A DNA stretch of 64,000 nt from Doris montereyensis. Lineage: Eukaryota > Mollusca > Gastropoda > Nudibranchia > Dorididae. The stretch covers positions 496,427-560,426 of the forward strand of contig JAXRKP010000079.1 in the NCBI GenBank assembly GCA_037039925.1, written 5' to 3'. The notes beneath the pieces are model-generated. The model did not search any database, was not told where the DNA came from, and saw only the letters and a program-made list of their open reading frames with translations. A program made the translations under genes and the position numbers. Shown piece after piece: positions 22,030-33,528 of this stretch (positions are counted from its first letter, which is position 1; the number at the start of each line of letters is the position of its first letter).

Positions 22030-22640
22030 GTAATATGTGCTCATTTTTCCCGGAGAGAGAAAGGGCTAGAGAGAGAGCGAGACTTGGCAAGAGAGTCAGA
22101 GAGAGAGAAGATGGTCAGTGCCGTCTCTTTTCTAGAGAGAGTCAGAGAGTCTCTTTTCTACTAGGCAAGCCCTATAGAGTGCCGTCTCTTTTCTACTAGG
22201 CAAGAGAGAGAGCCCTATAGTCGGCGCCGTCTCTTTTCTGCTAGAGAGAGCGCCGTCTCTTTTCTGCTAGAAGAGGTCAGTGCCGTCTCTTTTCTGCTAG
22301 AGCCTAGAGTGCCGTCTCTTTTCTGCTCTAGGCAAGCCCTATAGTCAGTGCCGTCTCTTTTCTGCTAGAAAGCCCTATAGTCAGAGAAGAGAGTGCCGTC
22401 TCTTTTCTGCTAGAAGAGAGAGAGAAGCCCTATAGTCAGCGCCGTCTCTTTTTCTGCTTGGCAAGCCCTATAGTCAGCGCCGTCTCTTTTCTACTTGGCA
22501 AGAGAGAGAAGCCCTATAGAGAGAGAGAGAGAGAGACTAGAGAGAGAGCGAGAAAGGTCAGACAGAAGCCCTATGGTCAGTGCTGTCTCTTTTCGTGAGC
22601 AAGCCATATGGTCAGAGATTGTCAGAGAGAGGTTTAGGAT
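22030..22640. repeat. Degenerate tandem repeat riddled with GA tracts
   Basis: About 14 copies of GCCGTCTCTTTTCTGCTAG with GGCAAGCCCTATAGTCAG. Spacing is irregular because short GAGAGA runs replace or interrupt different parts of different copies. Confidence 0.88.
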
Positions 22641-22649
22641 GTGTCGTCC

Positions 22650-22871
22650 ACGAGACGGGAGAACAATGTAGATAGAGATCTTTACAGAGACAGACAGACA
22701 GACAGACAGAGAGAGAGAGCGAGAGAGATGGGGAGGAGGAGGGAGGTTGGTCAGAGAAAGATTGATAGATAGATAGATAGATAAATAAACAGAGACAAAG
22801 AGAGGGGGGAGGGAGGGAGGGAGAGAAAGGTTGATAGATAGATAGTTAGATAGATAGATAGATAGAGAGAG

Positions 22872-22902
<31 letters not shown>

Positions 22903-22910
22903 GTTTAGTT
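22650..22910. repeat. Compound (GACA)n/(GA)n/(GATA)n microsatellite
   Basis: CAGACAGACA at 22,690-22,710, GGGAGG runs at 22,730-22,825 and GATAGATA at 22,765-22,900. Confidence 0.95.
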
Positions 22911-23114
22911 TAGGTCAATGTTATCCAATTTTTACCAGGCGAACACCTTAGTTTAGGTCCAATGTTGTCCAGAGACCAGAGAGAGAGAGAGAGTTTCTAC
23001 CGAGCGAGAGAATGAGAGAGAGAGAGAGAGAATGTTGTTCATTTTTCTGTTAGAGAGAGAGAGAGAGAGAGAGATACTCAATATTATACATTTTCTGTCA
23101 AGCGAACACTTTCG

Positions 23115-23149
<35 letters not shown>

Positions 23150-23170
23150 AAGAGAGAGAGAGAGAACCTG
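22905..23170. repeat. About 45-bp unit interleaved with (GA)n
   Basis: Words TAGTTTAGGTCCAATGTTGT, CCATTTTTCTGTT and TTTTCTGTCAAGCGAACACT recur between GA tracts. The unit is shared with 19,900-19,975. Confidence 0.8.
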
Positions 23171-23192
23171 TTACATAAATTTGATTATAAAA

Positions 23193-23245
23193 AAGGCAGG
23201 GGTGGGAGGTGGGGAGGGCCGGGGAGGCGGGGGCTGGGGATGGCA
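23193..23245 (+). other. G-rich tract with quadruplex-forming potential
   Basis: At least seven runs of three to five G within about 50 bp (GGGG, GGG, GGGG, GGG, GGGG, GGGGG, GGGG) with loops of one to four bases, in otherwise AT-rich DNA. Confidence 0.6.
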
Positions 23246-23249
23246 GACA

Positions 23250-23950
23250 TATCCTTTTGTTTTGTTGTATATTGTTAACTCAGTAAACGCAAGAGAATTT
23301 CGTTGTCGTTCGCATTAACGTAATCTGGGAGTCTTGCTCACACTATGCCTACCACCTGTGGCCACGTTGTTTGAAGATCGAATTGGAAGGTGAGTGAAAA
23401 GGGCATGCATTCCTGCGGTGTACACTGCTGTCTGGTTATTGGAATCGACGAGTCCGTGGGGTTTCCAGGTCATCAGAATCTAGATTATTACCTTGCTCGT
23501 CATTATCAGTCATATCATCGCGCACGTTCCCTCTTCATTGCTTACACTGCAACAGACAATGAAGGATGAATGATCATGCGGAGTTCTGAGAAAGGGAGCA
23601 CTGGCATGTGAATAAAGTAAACACTTCAGTTAGAATATGCCACTAGCTTTCTAGCTTTGAGAGAGAGAGCAGAGAGAGAGGAGAGGGGAGAGGAGGGGCT
23701 GCGGGTTACTGGGTATCATCAAGCGAGCAGCGAGTCAGCAGAGAGTTCATTAGCGGTCAGGTAATGCCCGACATCTGATGCACCCGGTCTCGCGGTCAGG
23801 CTGACCCATTCAAACTCAGTAGCGGTAATTGGGAGACGAGTACTAAGGGTTCGAGCTGTGATCGTAGTTGGAGTTGTAGGCTACTTATGGCTTACCACCT
23901 GTACCAGCAGAGCATCGGAAATAGAGAAAACACAGCACCTTGACCTGGGT
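23250..23950. other. Unassigned moderate-GC stretch
   Basis: No domain recognised. AAGGTGAGTG at 23,388-23,397 fits a splice donor consensus, but I find no convincing exon before it. Contains GA-rich runs at 23,655-23,700. Confidence 0.3.
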
Positions 23951-23954
23951 CAAC

Positions 23955-24285
23955 TCATGATGGCCGAGAGGTTACGCTGCGGGACTTGGGATCATGAGGT
24001 CCGAGGTTGAATATTTCTAACACTATGCCAAGCTTGTGTTCGACCTTGTCTTCCTTGGGAAAGACGCCTAACATCATATCATCGCGCACGTGCTTTCCAG
24101 ACTCGACCCAGGTAAAGCAAAATGGGTACAAACACTGGCTCGAGGGTAAAAACTTGCGTCAGACTTTTCAAACTCAGCGTCCTGCCCGGGAGGTGATGTT
24201 TATCACCTGCTCCACTTCACGCTATAGCTACCGATAAGCTTTGGATCCGTGGGCCGTAATGGCCTTGAATGGACTTTACTTACCT
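23955..24285 (+). mobile_element. tRNA-derived SINE, family B (with internal insertion)
   Basis: Head GATGGCCGAGAGGTTACGCT with GCGGGACTTGGGATCATGAG and B-box-like GAGGTTGAATATT. The body has TGTCTTCCTTGGGAAAGACG, CTCGAGGGTAAAAACTTGCG and GTGATGTTTATCACCTGCTC. Where other copies read ACACGCATTTCCC, this one has an extra stretch containing TCATATCATCGCGCACGT. Confidence 0.85.
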
Positions 24286-24461
24286 TAATTTGACCTGGGT
24301 CTGTAAGTAATTGAATTACATAGAGAGAGAAAATCATTATTAAGTTACGATGAGACCACTGGTACTGACGCTATTATACTACTGCTGTTATGAACAGTGA
24401 AAGCTAAGAGACTGCGGTATGTCTATTTGGACAAATCTAGATCTTCTTCGCCAGGAGAGGG

Positions 24462-24775
24462 GGAGAAGAGGTGGGAGCACCAGGAGGAGGTGCAGAGATA
24501 AGGTGTCGGTCTCTCAACCAAAAGGTCGTGAGGTTCAAGCCAGGGAAACATTTTCTCGAGTTCCTTCCAGCAAAATATAAGTCACCCCCCTTCACTTCCC
24601 TTGTCCAGATAGGTGGATCGACACCTTGTTCCATCGGACACGGCCGCTTAAAAAAATGAGGTCACATTTCCAGATCACAACTCTCTGTGCAGTGTGCAAG
24701 TTAAAGATCCCGTGGCAGTCCAAAAACCATGAGATTAGTTTAATTGTGGATGTGGGTAAATCGAATGAAATTAAG
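24462..24775 (+). mobile_element. tRNA-derived SINE, family A
   Basis: Head: CAGAGATAAGGTGTCGGTCT, CTCAACCAAAAGGTCGTGAG, then GTTCAAGCC (B-box). The body has CAGATAGGTGGATCGACACC, TTCCATCGGACACGG and GTGCAAGTTAAAGATCCCGT. It ends with GATTAGTTTAATTGTGGATG. Confidence 0.9.
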
Positions 24776-24779
24776 ATGG

Positions 24780-25470
24780 ATCAATCATTTGAATAATATC
24801 TTGTTAAGTCCACGAAGACCGATAGTGGCCATTTTCTCAACCACGGCGCCTACCCTCTAGGCCGGAGAACCATGGTTCGAGTATCCAGTTCTATGGCAGT
24901 CGAATATTAATATCAACCATATCTCCATGTAAAAGTGATGCATGTTTAAGTTTTATGGCAGCTATGTTTTTGTGTGGCTGTGGATGAAAGAACAAACAAA
25001 CAAACAAACATACAGTCACACAGCCACTGTGAATGTGAGTTGTCATTCCTGACTGTGTCAGCTAACATAGCTTTGCATCGTTTCCTATATTCAGTCTGAA
25101 ATTCTCAATTTTTAAAAGAAATATATCAAGGAATTTCATCTATTTGGAAGGGCTATTTAGACATTTATTGATATTATGAATGGAAGTTGTTTGAACGATT
25201 TTTGCATCTGTGATAACAATTTATAAAGATTTTAAAACATATCTTTAATTACATTTATACAACATACTCATTATGATTTTATATTGTCCATATCCATAAA
25301 GCACCGGTTTTGTAATATATTGATTTTAGTCGTGAAATAGAGAATGAAAGAGAAAATGAAAGTGAAAGACTTGAATTGCATTGTAATTTATTTATTTTGT
25401 TTTGAAACATGACCAGAGCAAATTTCGTTTTGGACAAATAAACACACCTTATCTTATCTTATCTTATCTT
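24780..25470. other. Unassigned AT-rich sequence
   Basis: Contains (CAAA)n at 24,992-25,010 and a (CTTAT)n run at 25,449-25,475. A possible tRNA-like fragment lies at 24,838-24,890 (GGTTCGAGTATCC). No gene is supported. Confidence 0.35.
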
Positions 25471-25479
25471 AATCTTACA

Positions 25480-25715
25480 ACATTGTATTTACTCAGTCTT
25501 AACTTCCAAGTCCATGCTGAGAGGGGATTTGGTAATCGACAGTGAAGGTAATGACATAAGATAATATGAAAGCCCCATAGGGACAAAGACGATACAAATA
25601 CAAGGAATAGACAGAAACAAATCTTGACCATTATAGGGATCGAACCCGCGACCTCTGCGTCGGCACCCGTCGCCTCGCCATGAAAAGAAAGCATGCTACC
25701 ACCCGAGCTAGTTTG
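25480..25715 (-). mobile_element. tRNA-derived SINE, family C
   Basis: On the minus strand the head has TAGCATGCTTTCTTTTCATG, GCGAGGCGACGGGTGCCGAC and B-box GGTTCGATCCC (complement of 25,636-25,646). The body has TTGTCTCTATTCCTTGTATT, then CCCTATGGGGCTTTCATAT. Related copies lie at 51,235-51,465 and 63,420-63,600, with a partial one at 36,755-36,810. Confidence 0.88.
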
Positions 25716-25721
25716 TCTTTA

Positions 25722-25815
25722 TCTTCGATTCTCCAGAGGCAAGATGTCGACCAATAATATATCGTGGGTTCAAATCCAGCAGGTTTGAAACGTTTCCTCG
25801 AGTCCCTAAATATAA
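25722..25815 (+). mobile_element. SINE family A head, truncated
   Basis: GATTCTCCAGAGGCAAGATG, GTGGGTTCAAATCCAGC and GAAACGTTTCCTCGAGTCCC. Only the first about 90 bp are present, back to back with the family C SINE. Confidence 0.8.
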
Positions 25816-25852
25816 TATGATAGACAGGTTGCTGCAAGGTTAACTGATCTAG

Positions 25853-26307
25853 CCAGAAAGCATAATCATAATTATACATGTAACACCTTAGAAAGCATGA
25901 TCATAATTATACATGTAACACCTTAGAAAAAGCATGATCATAATTATACATGGAACATCATATAAAGCATCATCATAATTATACATGTAACATCTTAGAA
26001 ATCATGATCATAATGATACATGTAACACCTTAGAAAGCATAATCATAATTATACATGTATCACCTTAGAAATTATCATCATAATTATGCATGTAATATCT
26101 TAGAAATCATGATCATAATTATACATGTAACACCTTAGAAAGCATGATCATAATGATACATGTACCACCTTAGAAAGCATAATTATACATGTAACACCAT
26201 AGAAAGCATCATCATAATTATACCTTGACACCCTAGAAAGCATAATCATAATTATACATGTAACACCTTAGAAAGCATGATCATAATTATACATGTAACA
26301 CCTTTTG
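25853..26307. repeat. 35-bp tandem repeat, about 13 copies
   Basis: Unit AGAAAGCATGATCATAATTA then TACATGTAACACCTT. Variants differ mainly at ATGATC/ATAATC/ATCATC. Confidence 0.95.
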
Positions 26308-27390
26308 ATGAATGTACCTAATGTAAAATCTTTTAATGTATGTACTAAATGTAAAATCTTTTAATGAATGTACCTAATGTAAAATCTTTTAATGAATGCA
26401 CCTAATGTAAAATCTTTTTAATGAATGTACCTAATGTAAAATCTTAGTTTTAATGTATGTACTAAATGTAAAATCTTTTAATGAATGTACTAAATGTAAA
26501 ATATTTTAATGAATGTACCTAATGTAAAATCTTTTAATGAATGTACCTAATGTAAAATCTTTTAATGTATGTACTAAATGTAAAATCTTTTAATGAATGT
26601 ACCTAATGTAAAATCGTTTAATAAATGTACCTAATGTAAAATCTTTTTAATGAATGTACCTAATGTAAAATCTTTTTAATGAATGTACCTAAAGTAAAAT
26701 CTTGTAATGAATGTATTTAATGTAAAATATTGTAATGAATGCACCTAATGTAAAATCTTTTAATGAATGTACCTAAAGTAGAATCTTTTAATGAATGTAC
26801 CTAATGTAAAATCGTTTAATGAATGTACCTAATGTAAAATCTTTTAATGAATGTACCTAATGTAGAATCTTTTAATGAATGTACCTAATGTAAAATCTTT
26901 TAATGAATGTACCTAATGTAAAATATGTTAATGAATGTACCTAATGTAAAATCGTTTAATGAATGTACCTAATGTAAAATATTTTAATGAATGTACCTAA
27001 TGTAAAATCTTTTAATGAATGTACCTAACGTAAAATCGTTTAATGAATGTACCTAATGTAAAATCTGTTGATGAATGTACCTAATGTAAAATCTTTTAAT
27101 GAATGTACCTAATGTAAAATCGTTTAATGAATGTACCTAATGTAAAATCTTTTAATGAATGTACCTAATGTAAAATATGTTAATGAATGTACCTAATGTA
27201 AAATCGTTTAATGAATGTACTTAATGTAAAATCTTTTAATGAATGTATCTAATGTAAAATCTTCTTTTAATGAATATACTTAATGTAAAATCTTCTTTTA
27301 ATGAATGTACCTAAGGAAAATCTTCTTTTAATGAATGTAGCTAACGTAAAATATTTTAATGAATGTACCTAATGTAAAATCTTTTAATGA
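26305..27390. repeat. 28-bp tandem repeat, about 38 copies
   Basis: Unit AATGTAAAATCTTTTAATGA then ATGTACCT. It joins the 35-bp array without spacer at ACACCTTTTGATGAATGTAC. Variants with CGTTTAATG or ATGTTAATG recur at a spacing of several units, suggesting a higher-order period of roughly 110-140 bp in the right half. Confidence 0.96.
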
Positions 27391-27510
27391 TAAAAATTTC
27401 AGAGCTGCCGCTCCAGTTTTGTGGAGCAACCTGTCTTTTTATACAAAGTATTCTCCATCTATTAACTTGTTTAGGGAAACGTTTAAGGACAGAGCTGTCC
27501 ATATCTGTTT
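27385..27510 (+). mobile_element. CR1-like LINE C-terminal fragment
   Basis: Plus-strand FRAAAPVLWSNLSFYTKYSP followed by SINLFRETFKDRAVHI. This matches the C-terminus of CR1/L2 LINE proteins ('F..AAP..WN.LP......S...FK..LK..LF'). The remainder of the element is absent. Confidence 0.7.
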
Positions 27511-27830
27511 TTACCAACGCTCGAGAAAATTCACGATGAAAGAATATGTATGTTGTTTAGTCATTGCTGTTGGGTATGGATTTCATTTTTACATGTGATG
27601 CTGTATAGTTTGATTGGATTTGTAAATTGTGCCATCTAACATCTTTAGTCGACGTCAAACGCTCATAAAGTAATTTTTATTATTACCGCTATGAGAGTGA
27701 AGGAAAAGAAGGAGGACCTACCTGCAACGGCAACCACCACCCCCCCCTCGTCCACTCCCCCTAACTGGTTAAGAAAAATAGATGTAACCCACAAGGCAAA
27801 AGGAAAAAGGGGGACATAAGACATACATGG
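27511..27830. other. Spacer between LINE fragment and large satellite
   Basis: No gene recognised. Contains a poly-C stretch (27,742-27,749). Confidence 0.35.
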
Positions 27831-30800
27831 AAACAACTGAGACAGGACACACATGGAAACAACGGAGACAGAACACTCATGGAAACAACTGAAACAAAAC
27901 ACACATGGAAACAACTGAGACAAGACACACATGGAAACATCTAAGACAAGACACACTTGAAAACAACTGAGACAAGACACACATGGAAACAACTGAGACA
28001 AGACACACATGGAAAGAACTGAGACAAGACACACATGGAAACAACTGAGACAAGACAGACAAGACACACTTGGAAACAACTGAGACAAGACACACATGGA
28101 AACAACTGAGACAAGACACACTTGGAAAGAACTGAGACAAGACACACATGGAAACAAGTGAGACAAGACACATGGAAACAACTGAGACAAGACACTCATG
28201 GAAACAACTGAGACAAGACACACATGGAAACAACTGAGACAAGACAGACAAGACACACATGGAAACAACTGAGACAAGACAGACAAGACACACATGGAAA
28301 CAACTGAGACAAGACACATATGGAAACAACTAAGACAAGACACACATGGAAACAACTGAGACAAGAAACACATGGAAACATCTGAAACAAGACACACATG
28401 GAAACAACTGAGACAAGACATACATGGAAAGAACTGAGACACGACACACATGGAAACAACTGAGGCAAGGCACACATGGAAACAACTGTGACAAGACACA
28501 CATGGTAACAACTGAGACAAGACACACATGGAAACAACTAAGACAAGAAACACATGGAACAACTGAGACAAGAAACACATGGAAACAACTGAGAGAAGAG
28601 ACACATGAAAACATCTGAGACAAGACACACATGGAAACAACTGAGACAAGACACACATGGAAACAACTGACTCAAGACACACATAGAAACAACTGAAATA
28701 AGATACACATGGAAACAACTGAGACAAGACACACATGGAAACAACTGAGACAAGATACACATGGAAACAACTGAGACAAGAAAAACATGGAAACAACTGA
28801 GACAAGACACACATCGAAACAACTGAGAAAAGACACACATGGAAACAACTGAGACACAAAACACATGGAAACAACTGGATCAGATTAAAAAGACAGAATG
28901 AGACAAGACACACATGGAAACAACTGAGACAAAACACGCATGGAAACAACTGAGACAGGACACATATGGAAACAATTGAGACATGACATACATGGAAACA
29001 ACTGAGACAATAAACACATTGAAACAACTGAGACTATGAACACATTGAAACAACTGAGACAAGAAACACATGGAAACAACTGAGACAAGACACACATGGA
29101 AACAACTGAGACAAGACACACATTAAAACAACGGAGACCAGAAACACATGGAAACAACTGAGAAAAGAAAGTCATAGAAACAACTGAGACAAGAAAAACA
29201 TTGAAACAACTGAGACAAGAAACACATAGAAATAACTGAGACAAGAAACACATAGAAACAACTGAGACAGGACACACAAATGACACATGGAAACAACTGA
29301 GACAAGAAACACATGGAAACAACTGAGACAAGAAACACATGGAAACAACTGAGACAAGAAACACATAGAAACAACTGAGACAAGAAACACAAAGAAACAA
29401 CTGGGACAAGACACACATGGAAACAACTGAGACAAGACACACATGGAAACAACTGAGACAAGACACACATTAAAACAACGGAGACCAGAAACACATGGAA
29501 ACAACTGAGACAAGAAACACATGGAAACAACTGAGACAAGAAACACATGGAAACAACTGAGAAAAGAAAGTCATAGAAACAACTGAGACAAGAAAAACAT
29601 TGAAACAACTGAGACAAGAAACACATAGAAACAACTGAGACAAGAAACACATAGAAACAACTGAGACAGGACACACATGGAAACAACTGAGACAAGAAAC
29701 ACATGGAAACAACTGAGACAAGAAACACGTGGAAACAACTGAGACAAGAAACACATAGAAACAACTGAGACAAGAAACACAAAGAAACAACTGGGACAAG
29801 AAACACATGGAAACAACTGAGACAAGACACACATGGAAACAACTGAGACAGGACACATATGGAAACAACTGAGACAAGACACACATTGAAACTGAGACAG
29901 GACACACATCGAAACAACTGCGACAAGAAAAGCATTGAAACAACTGAGATAGGACACACATGGAAACAACTGAGACAAGAAACACATGGAAACAACTGAG
30001 ACAAGACACAGATTGAAACAACTGAGACAGAACACACATGGAAACAACTGAGACAAGACACACATTGAAACAACGGAGACCAGAAACACATGGAAACACA
30101 TGAGACAAGACACACATGGAAACAACTGTGACACGACACACATGGAAATGATTGGATAAGATTAAAAAGACAGAATAAGACAAGATACACATGGAAACGA
30201 ATGAGACGAGACACACATGGAAACAACTGAGACAAGGCACACATGGAAACAACTGGATAAGATTAAAAAGACAGAATGAGACAAAACACACATGGAAACA
30301 ACTGAATAAGATTAAAAACACAGAATGAGACAAGACACATATGGAAACAACTGGATTAAATTAAAAATACAGAATGAGACAAGACACGTATGGAAACAAC
30401 TGGACAAAATTAAAAGACAGAATGAGACAGGACACACATCGAAACAACTGGAAAAGACTGCAAAGGCAGAATGAGACCAGACACACATGGAAACAACTGG
30501 AAAAAAACAGCAAAGACAGAATGAGATACACATGGAAACAACTGATACAGGACACACATGGAAACAACAGAAAAGGATTGGAAAGACAGAATGAGACAGG
30601 ACACATATGGAAACAACTAAGACATGACACACATTGAAACAACTGGATAAGACTGCAAAGGCAGAATGAGACAGGACACAGATGGAAACAACTGGAAACG
30701 ACTGCGAAGACAGGATGAGACAGGATACATATACGGAAACAGCTGGAAAAGATTGCAAAGACAGAATGAGACAGGACACACATAGAAACACATGGAAACG

Positions 30801-32065
30801 ATTGAAAAAACAAGATGAGAGAGGACACACATGGACACAACTGAGACAGGACACACATGGAAATACCTGGAAACGATTGAAAAGACAGAATGAGACAGGA
30901 CACACATGGAAATACCTGGAAACGATTGAAAAGACAGAATGAGACAGGACACACATGGAAATACCTGGAAACGATTGAAAAACAAGATGAGACAGGACAC
31001 ACATGGAAATACCTGGAAACGATTGAAAAGACAGAACGAGACAGGACACACATGACAACAGCTGGAAACGATTTAAAAGACAGAATGAGACAGGACACAC
31101 GGAAACACCTGGAAACGATTGAAAAGACAGAACGAGACAGGACACACATGGAAATACCTGGCAACGATTGAAAAGACAGAATGAGACAAGACACACATGA
31201 AAACAGCTGGAAACGATTTAAAAGACAGAATGAGACAGGACACATGGAAACACCTGAAACGATTGAAAAGACAGAATGAGACAGGACACAAATGGAAACA
31301 CCTGGAAACGATTTAAAAGACAGAATGAGACAGGACACACATGGAAACACCTGTAAATGATTGAAAAGACAGAATGAGACAGGACACAAATGGACACAAC
31401 TGAGACATGACACACATAGAAACAACTCGAAACAACTGCGAAGACAGAATGAGACAGGACACATGTGGAAACAACTGGATAAGACTGCGAAGACAGAATG
31501 AGACATGACACACATGGAAACAACTGGAAACGACTGTGAAGAGAGCATGAGAGGACACACATGGAAACAACTGGAATCGATTGAAAAGACAAATTGAGTC
31601 AGTACACACACATGGAAACGACTGCGAAGACAGAATGAGACAGGACACACATGGATACAACTGGAAACGACTGCGAAGACAGAATGAGACAGGACACACA
31701 TGGATACAACTGGAAACGACTGTGAGAGGACACACATGGATAACTGGAAACTGCGAAACAGAATGAGACAGGACACACATGGATACAACTGGAAACGACT
31801 GTGAAGACAGAATGAGACAGACACACATGGATACAACTGAAACACTGCAAAGACAGAATGAGACAGGACACACATGGATACAACTGGAAACGACTGCAAA
31901 CAGAATGAGACAGACATGGATACAACTGGAAACGGAAAGACAGAATGAGAGGACACATAGATACAACTGGAAACAACTGCGAAGACAGAATGAGACAGGA
32001 CACAATGGATACAATTGGAAAAGACTGCGAAGACAGAATGAGACAGGACACACATGGAAATAACT
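27830..32065. repeat. Large 26-bp / 49-bp satellite array, about 4.2 kb
   Basis: Basic unit GGAAACAACTGAGACAAGAC plus ACACAT (26 bp) dominates 27,830-30,130. A 49-bp form, with about 23 extra bases (GATAAGATTAAAAAGACAGA-type) inserted after CAACTG, dominates 30,140-32,060 and appears singly near 28,880. On the minus strand no frame contains a stop in the consensus, so 26-codon-periodic Cys/Val/Ser-rich open frames of up to 564 codons arise in all three frames at once. No start context, conserved domain or codon bias supports translation. Confidence 0.96.
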
Positions 32066-32335
32066 TGTCAAGCGGCTTGCTGGTCTTTTACTGACAAGAC
32101 AGCAGGAAAGGAAACTCTAATAAGTTAAATAGCAAGATGAAAGACAATGTTCAATGTAAAAAGTGGGAAAAAATTAGATTCAGTGTGAGTGTGAGTGCCA
32201 TCGGCCAACCGCCCAATCTTCAGATTGTTGACGTGGTAAAAGGTGAAGTAGCGGACTATTACTATTAGTTTATACATGCACACCCTTATTTATTGTCATT
32301 CTTACTATACTTATATGCTTGTTACTAGCAGAAGA
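32066..32335. other. Unassigned spacer
   Basis: No gene or repeat recognised between the large satellite and the AT/GA tract. Confidence 0.35.
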
Positions 32336-32344
32336 GAGAGAGGG

Positions 32345-32714
<370 letters not shown>

Positions 32715-32719
32715 CAAAG

Positions 32720-33525
32720 AAAGGAGCGCTAGTTTTTGTGGGTGTCATTGTTAAACTGTTCTAGAGATATCTAAGACACGTTCCGTCTATTAGTGTCAAA
32801 CATAAAACCAGTTTTGAAATTTACCCCATCTACCGCATGCTGAGATAATATCATCAAGATGTAAGAAGAACAAAACCTGCCAAATATCTACAGGAGAAAA
32901 ATAAAATTGCTACTAATGACACTAAAATATATTTTTTTAAAAGACGTAAATATAATTAAGTGATAAACAATACAGATAACTTATGCTTCGATTGAATTTA
33001 CCTGTTCAGCATGTGGGGTGATCTCAGGGTGAATTGAGTAGATACTGTGTTACTGTTAGTTGAAACCTATGTCAAAGAGAGAACGTAGAAAGGAGGAGGC
33101 CTCACCCAGTACCTTCCACTAACTGCCCACAAATATCAACAGGTGCGAAAAGATTTGTTTGAAAATTACCCTGTCCACCATATATGATGATCTCGGGGTG
33201 AATTAAGAGAAAACAGCAGAATGGAAGATAAGTGAAAGAGTGAAAGGAAAGAAGCCTAACAAAACAAACAAAGAGACAAATTAACCTATCACCAGACACA
33301 CAATGATATAGAAAAATCACATAAATATATTCAAATGTAAAGAGAAAAAGAGCAAATGTGACATTTTCAAAAATTGTTTATTATATATATATATATATAG
33401 TGAATACGTTTTTAAGTAAAAAGTTTTTCAGAACAGCCGCACTAGAAGGTAGAAGTATCCATACATGCAAAAGATGTTATGACGCATCCAATAAAGTCAA
33501 AAAGAAATGGCATTTCATTTACGAG
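32720..33525. other. Unassigned; contains a low-copy dispersed repeat
   Basis: At 33,165-33,260 the words AATTACCCTGTCCACC and AACAGCAGAATGGAAGATAA with GTGAAAGAGTGAAAGGAAAG recur at 59,350-59,430. GATCTC-GGGTGAATT is duplicated within the stretch (33,020 and 33,190). No gene seen. Confidence 0.4.
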
Positions 33526-33528
33526 ATA

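Noticed and set aside
23340..23400. A 5' exon ending at AAGGTGAGTG
   Set aside because: Good donor word but no open frame with recognisable similarity, no acceptor-linked partner exon and no promoter evidence.
24838..24890. Separate tRNA-derived SINE head
   Set aside because: Only a B-box-like GGTTCGAGTATCC is visible; no second copy or body in this window to confirm a family.
27830..32065. CRISPR-like array
   Set aside because: Units are continuous without unique spacers, the host is eukaryotic, and there are no cas genes. The other regular arrays fail for the same reasons.
27663..32071. Long Cys-rich open frames (up to 564 codons) on the minus strand as a secreted or membrane protein gene
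   Set aside because: All three frames are open simultaneously and the 26-bp unit is not a multiple of three. No consistent frame, signal peptide boundary, splice structure or start context.
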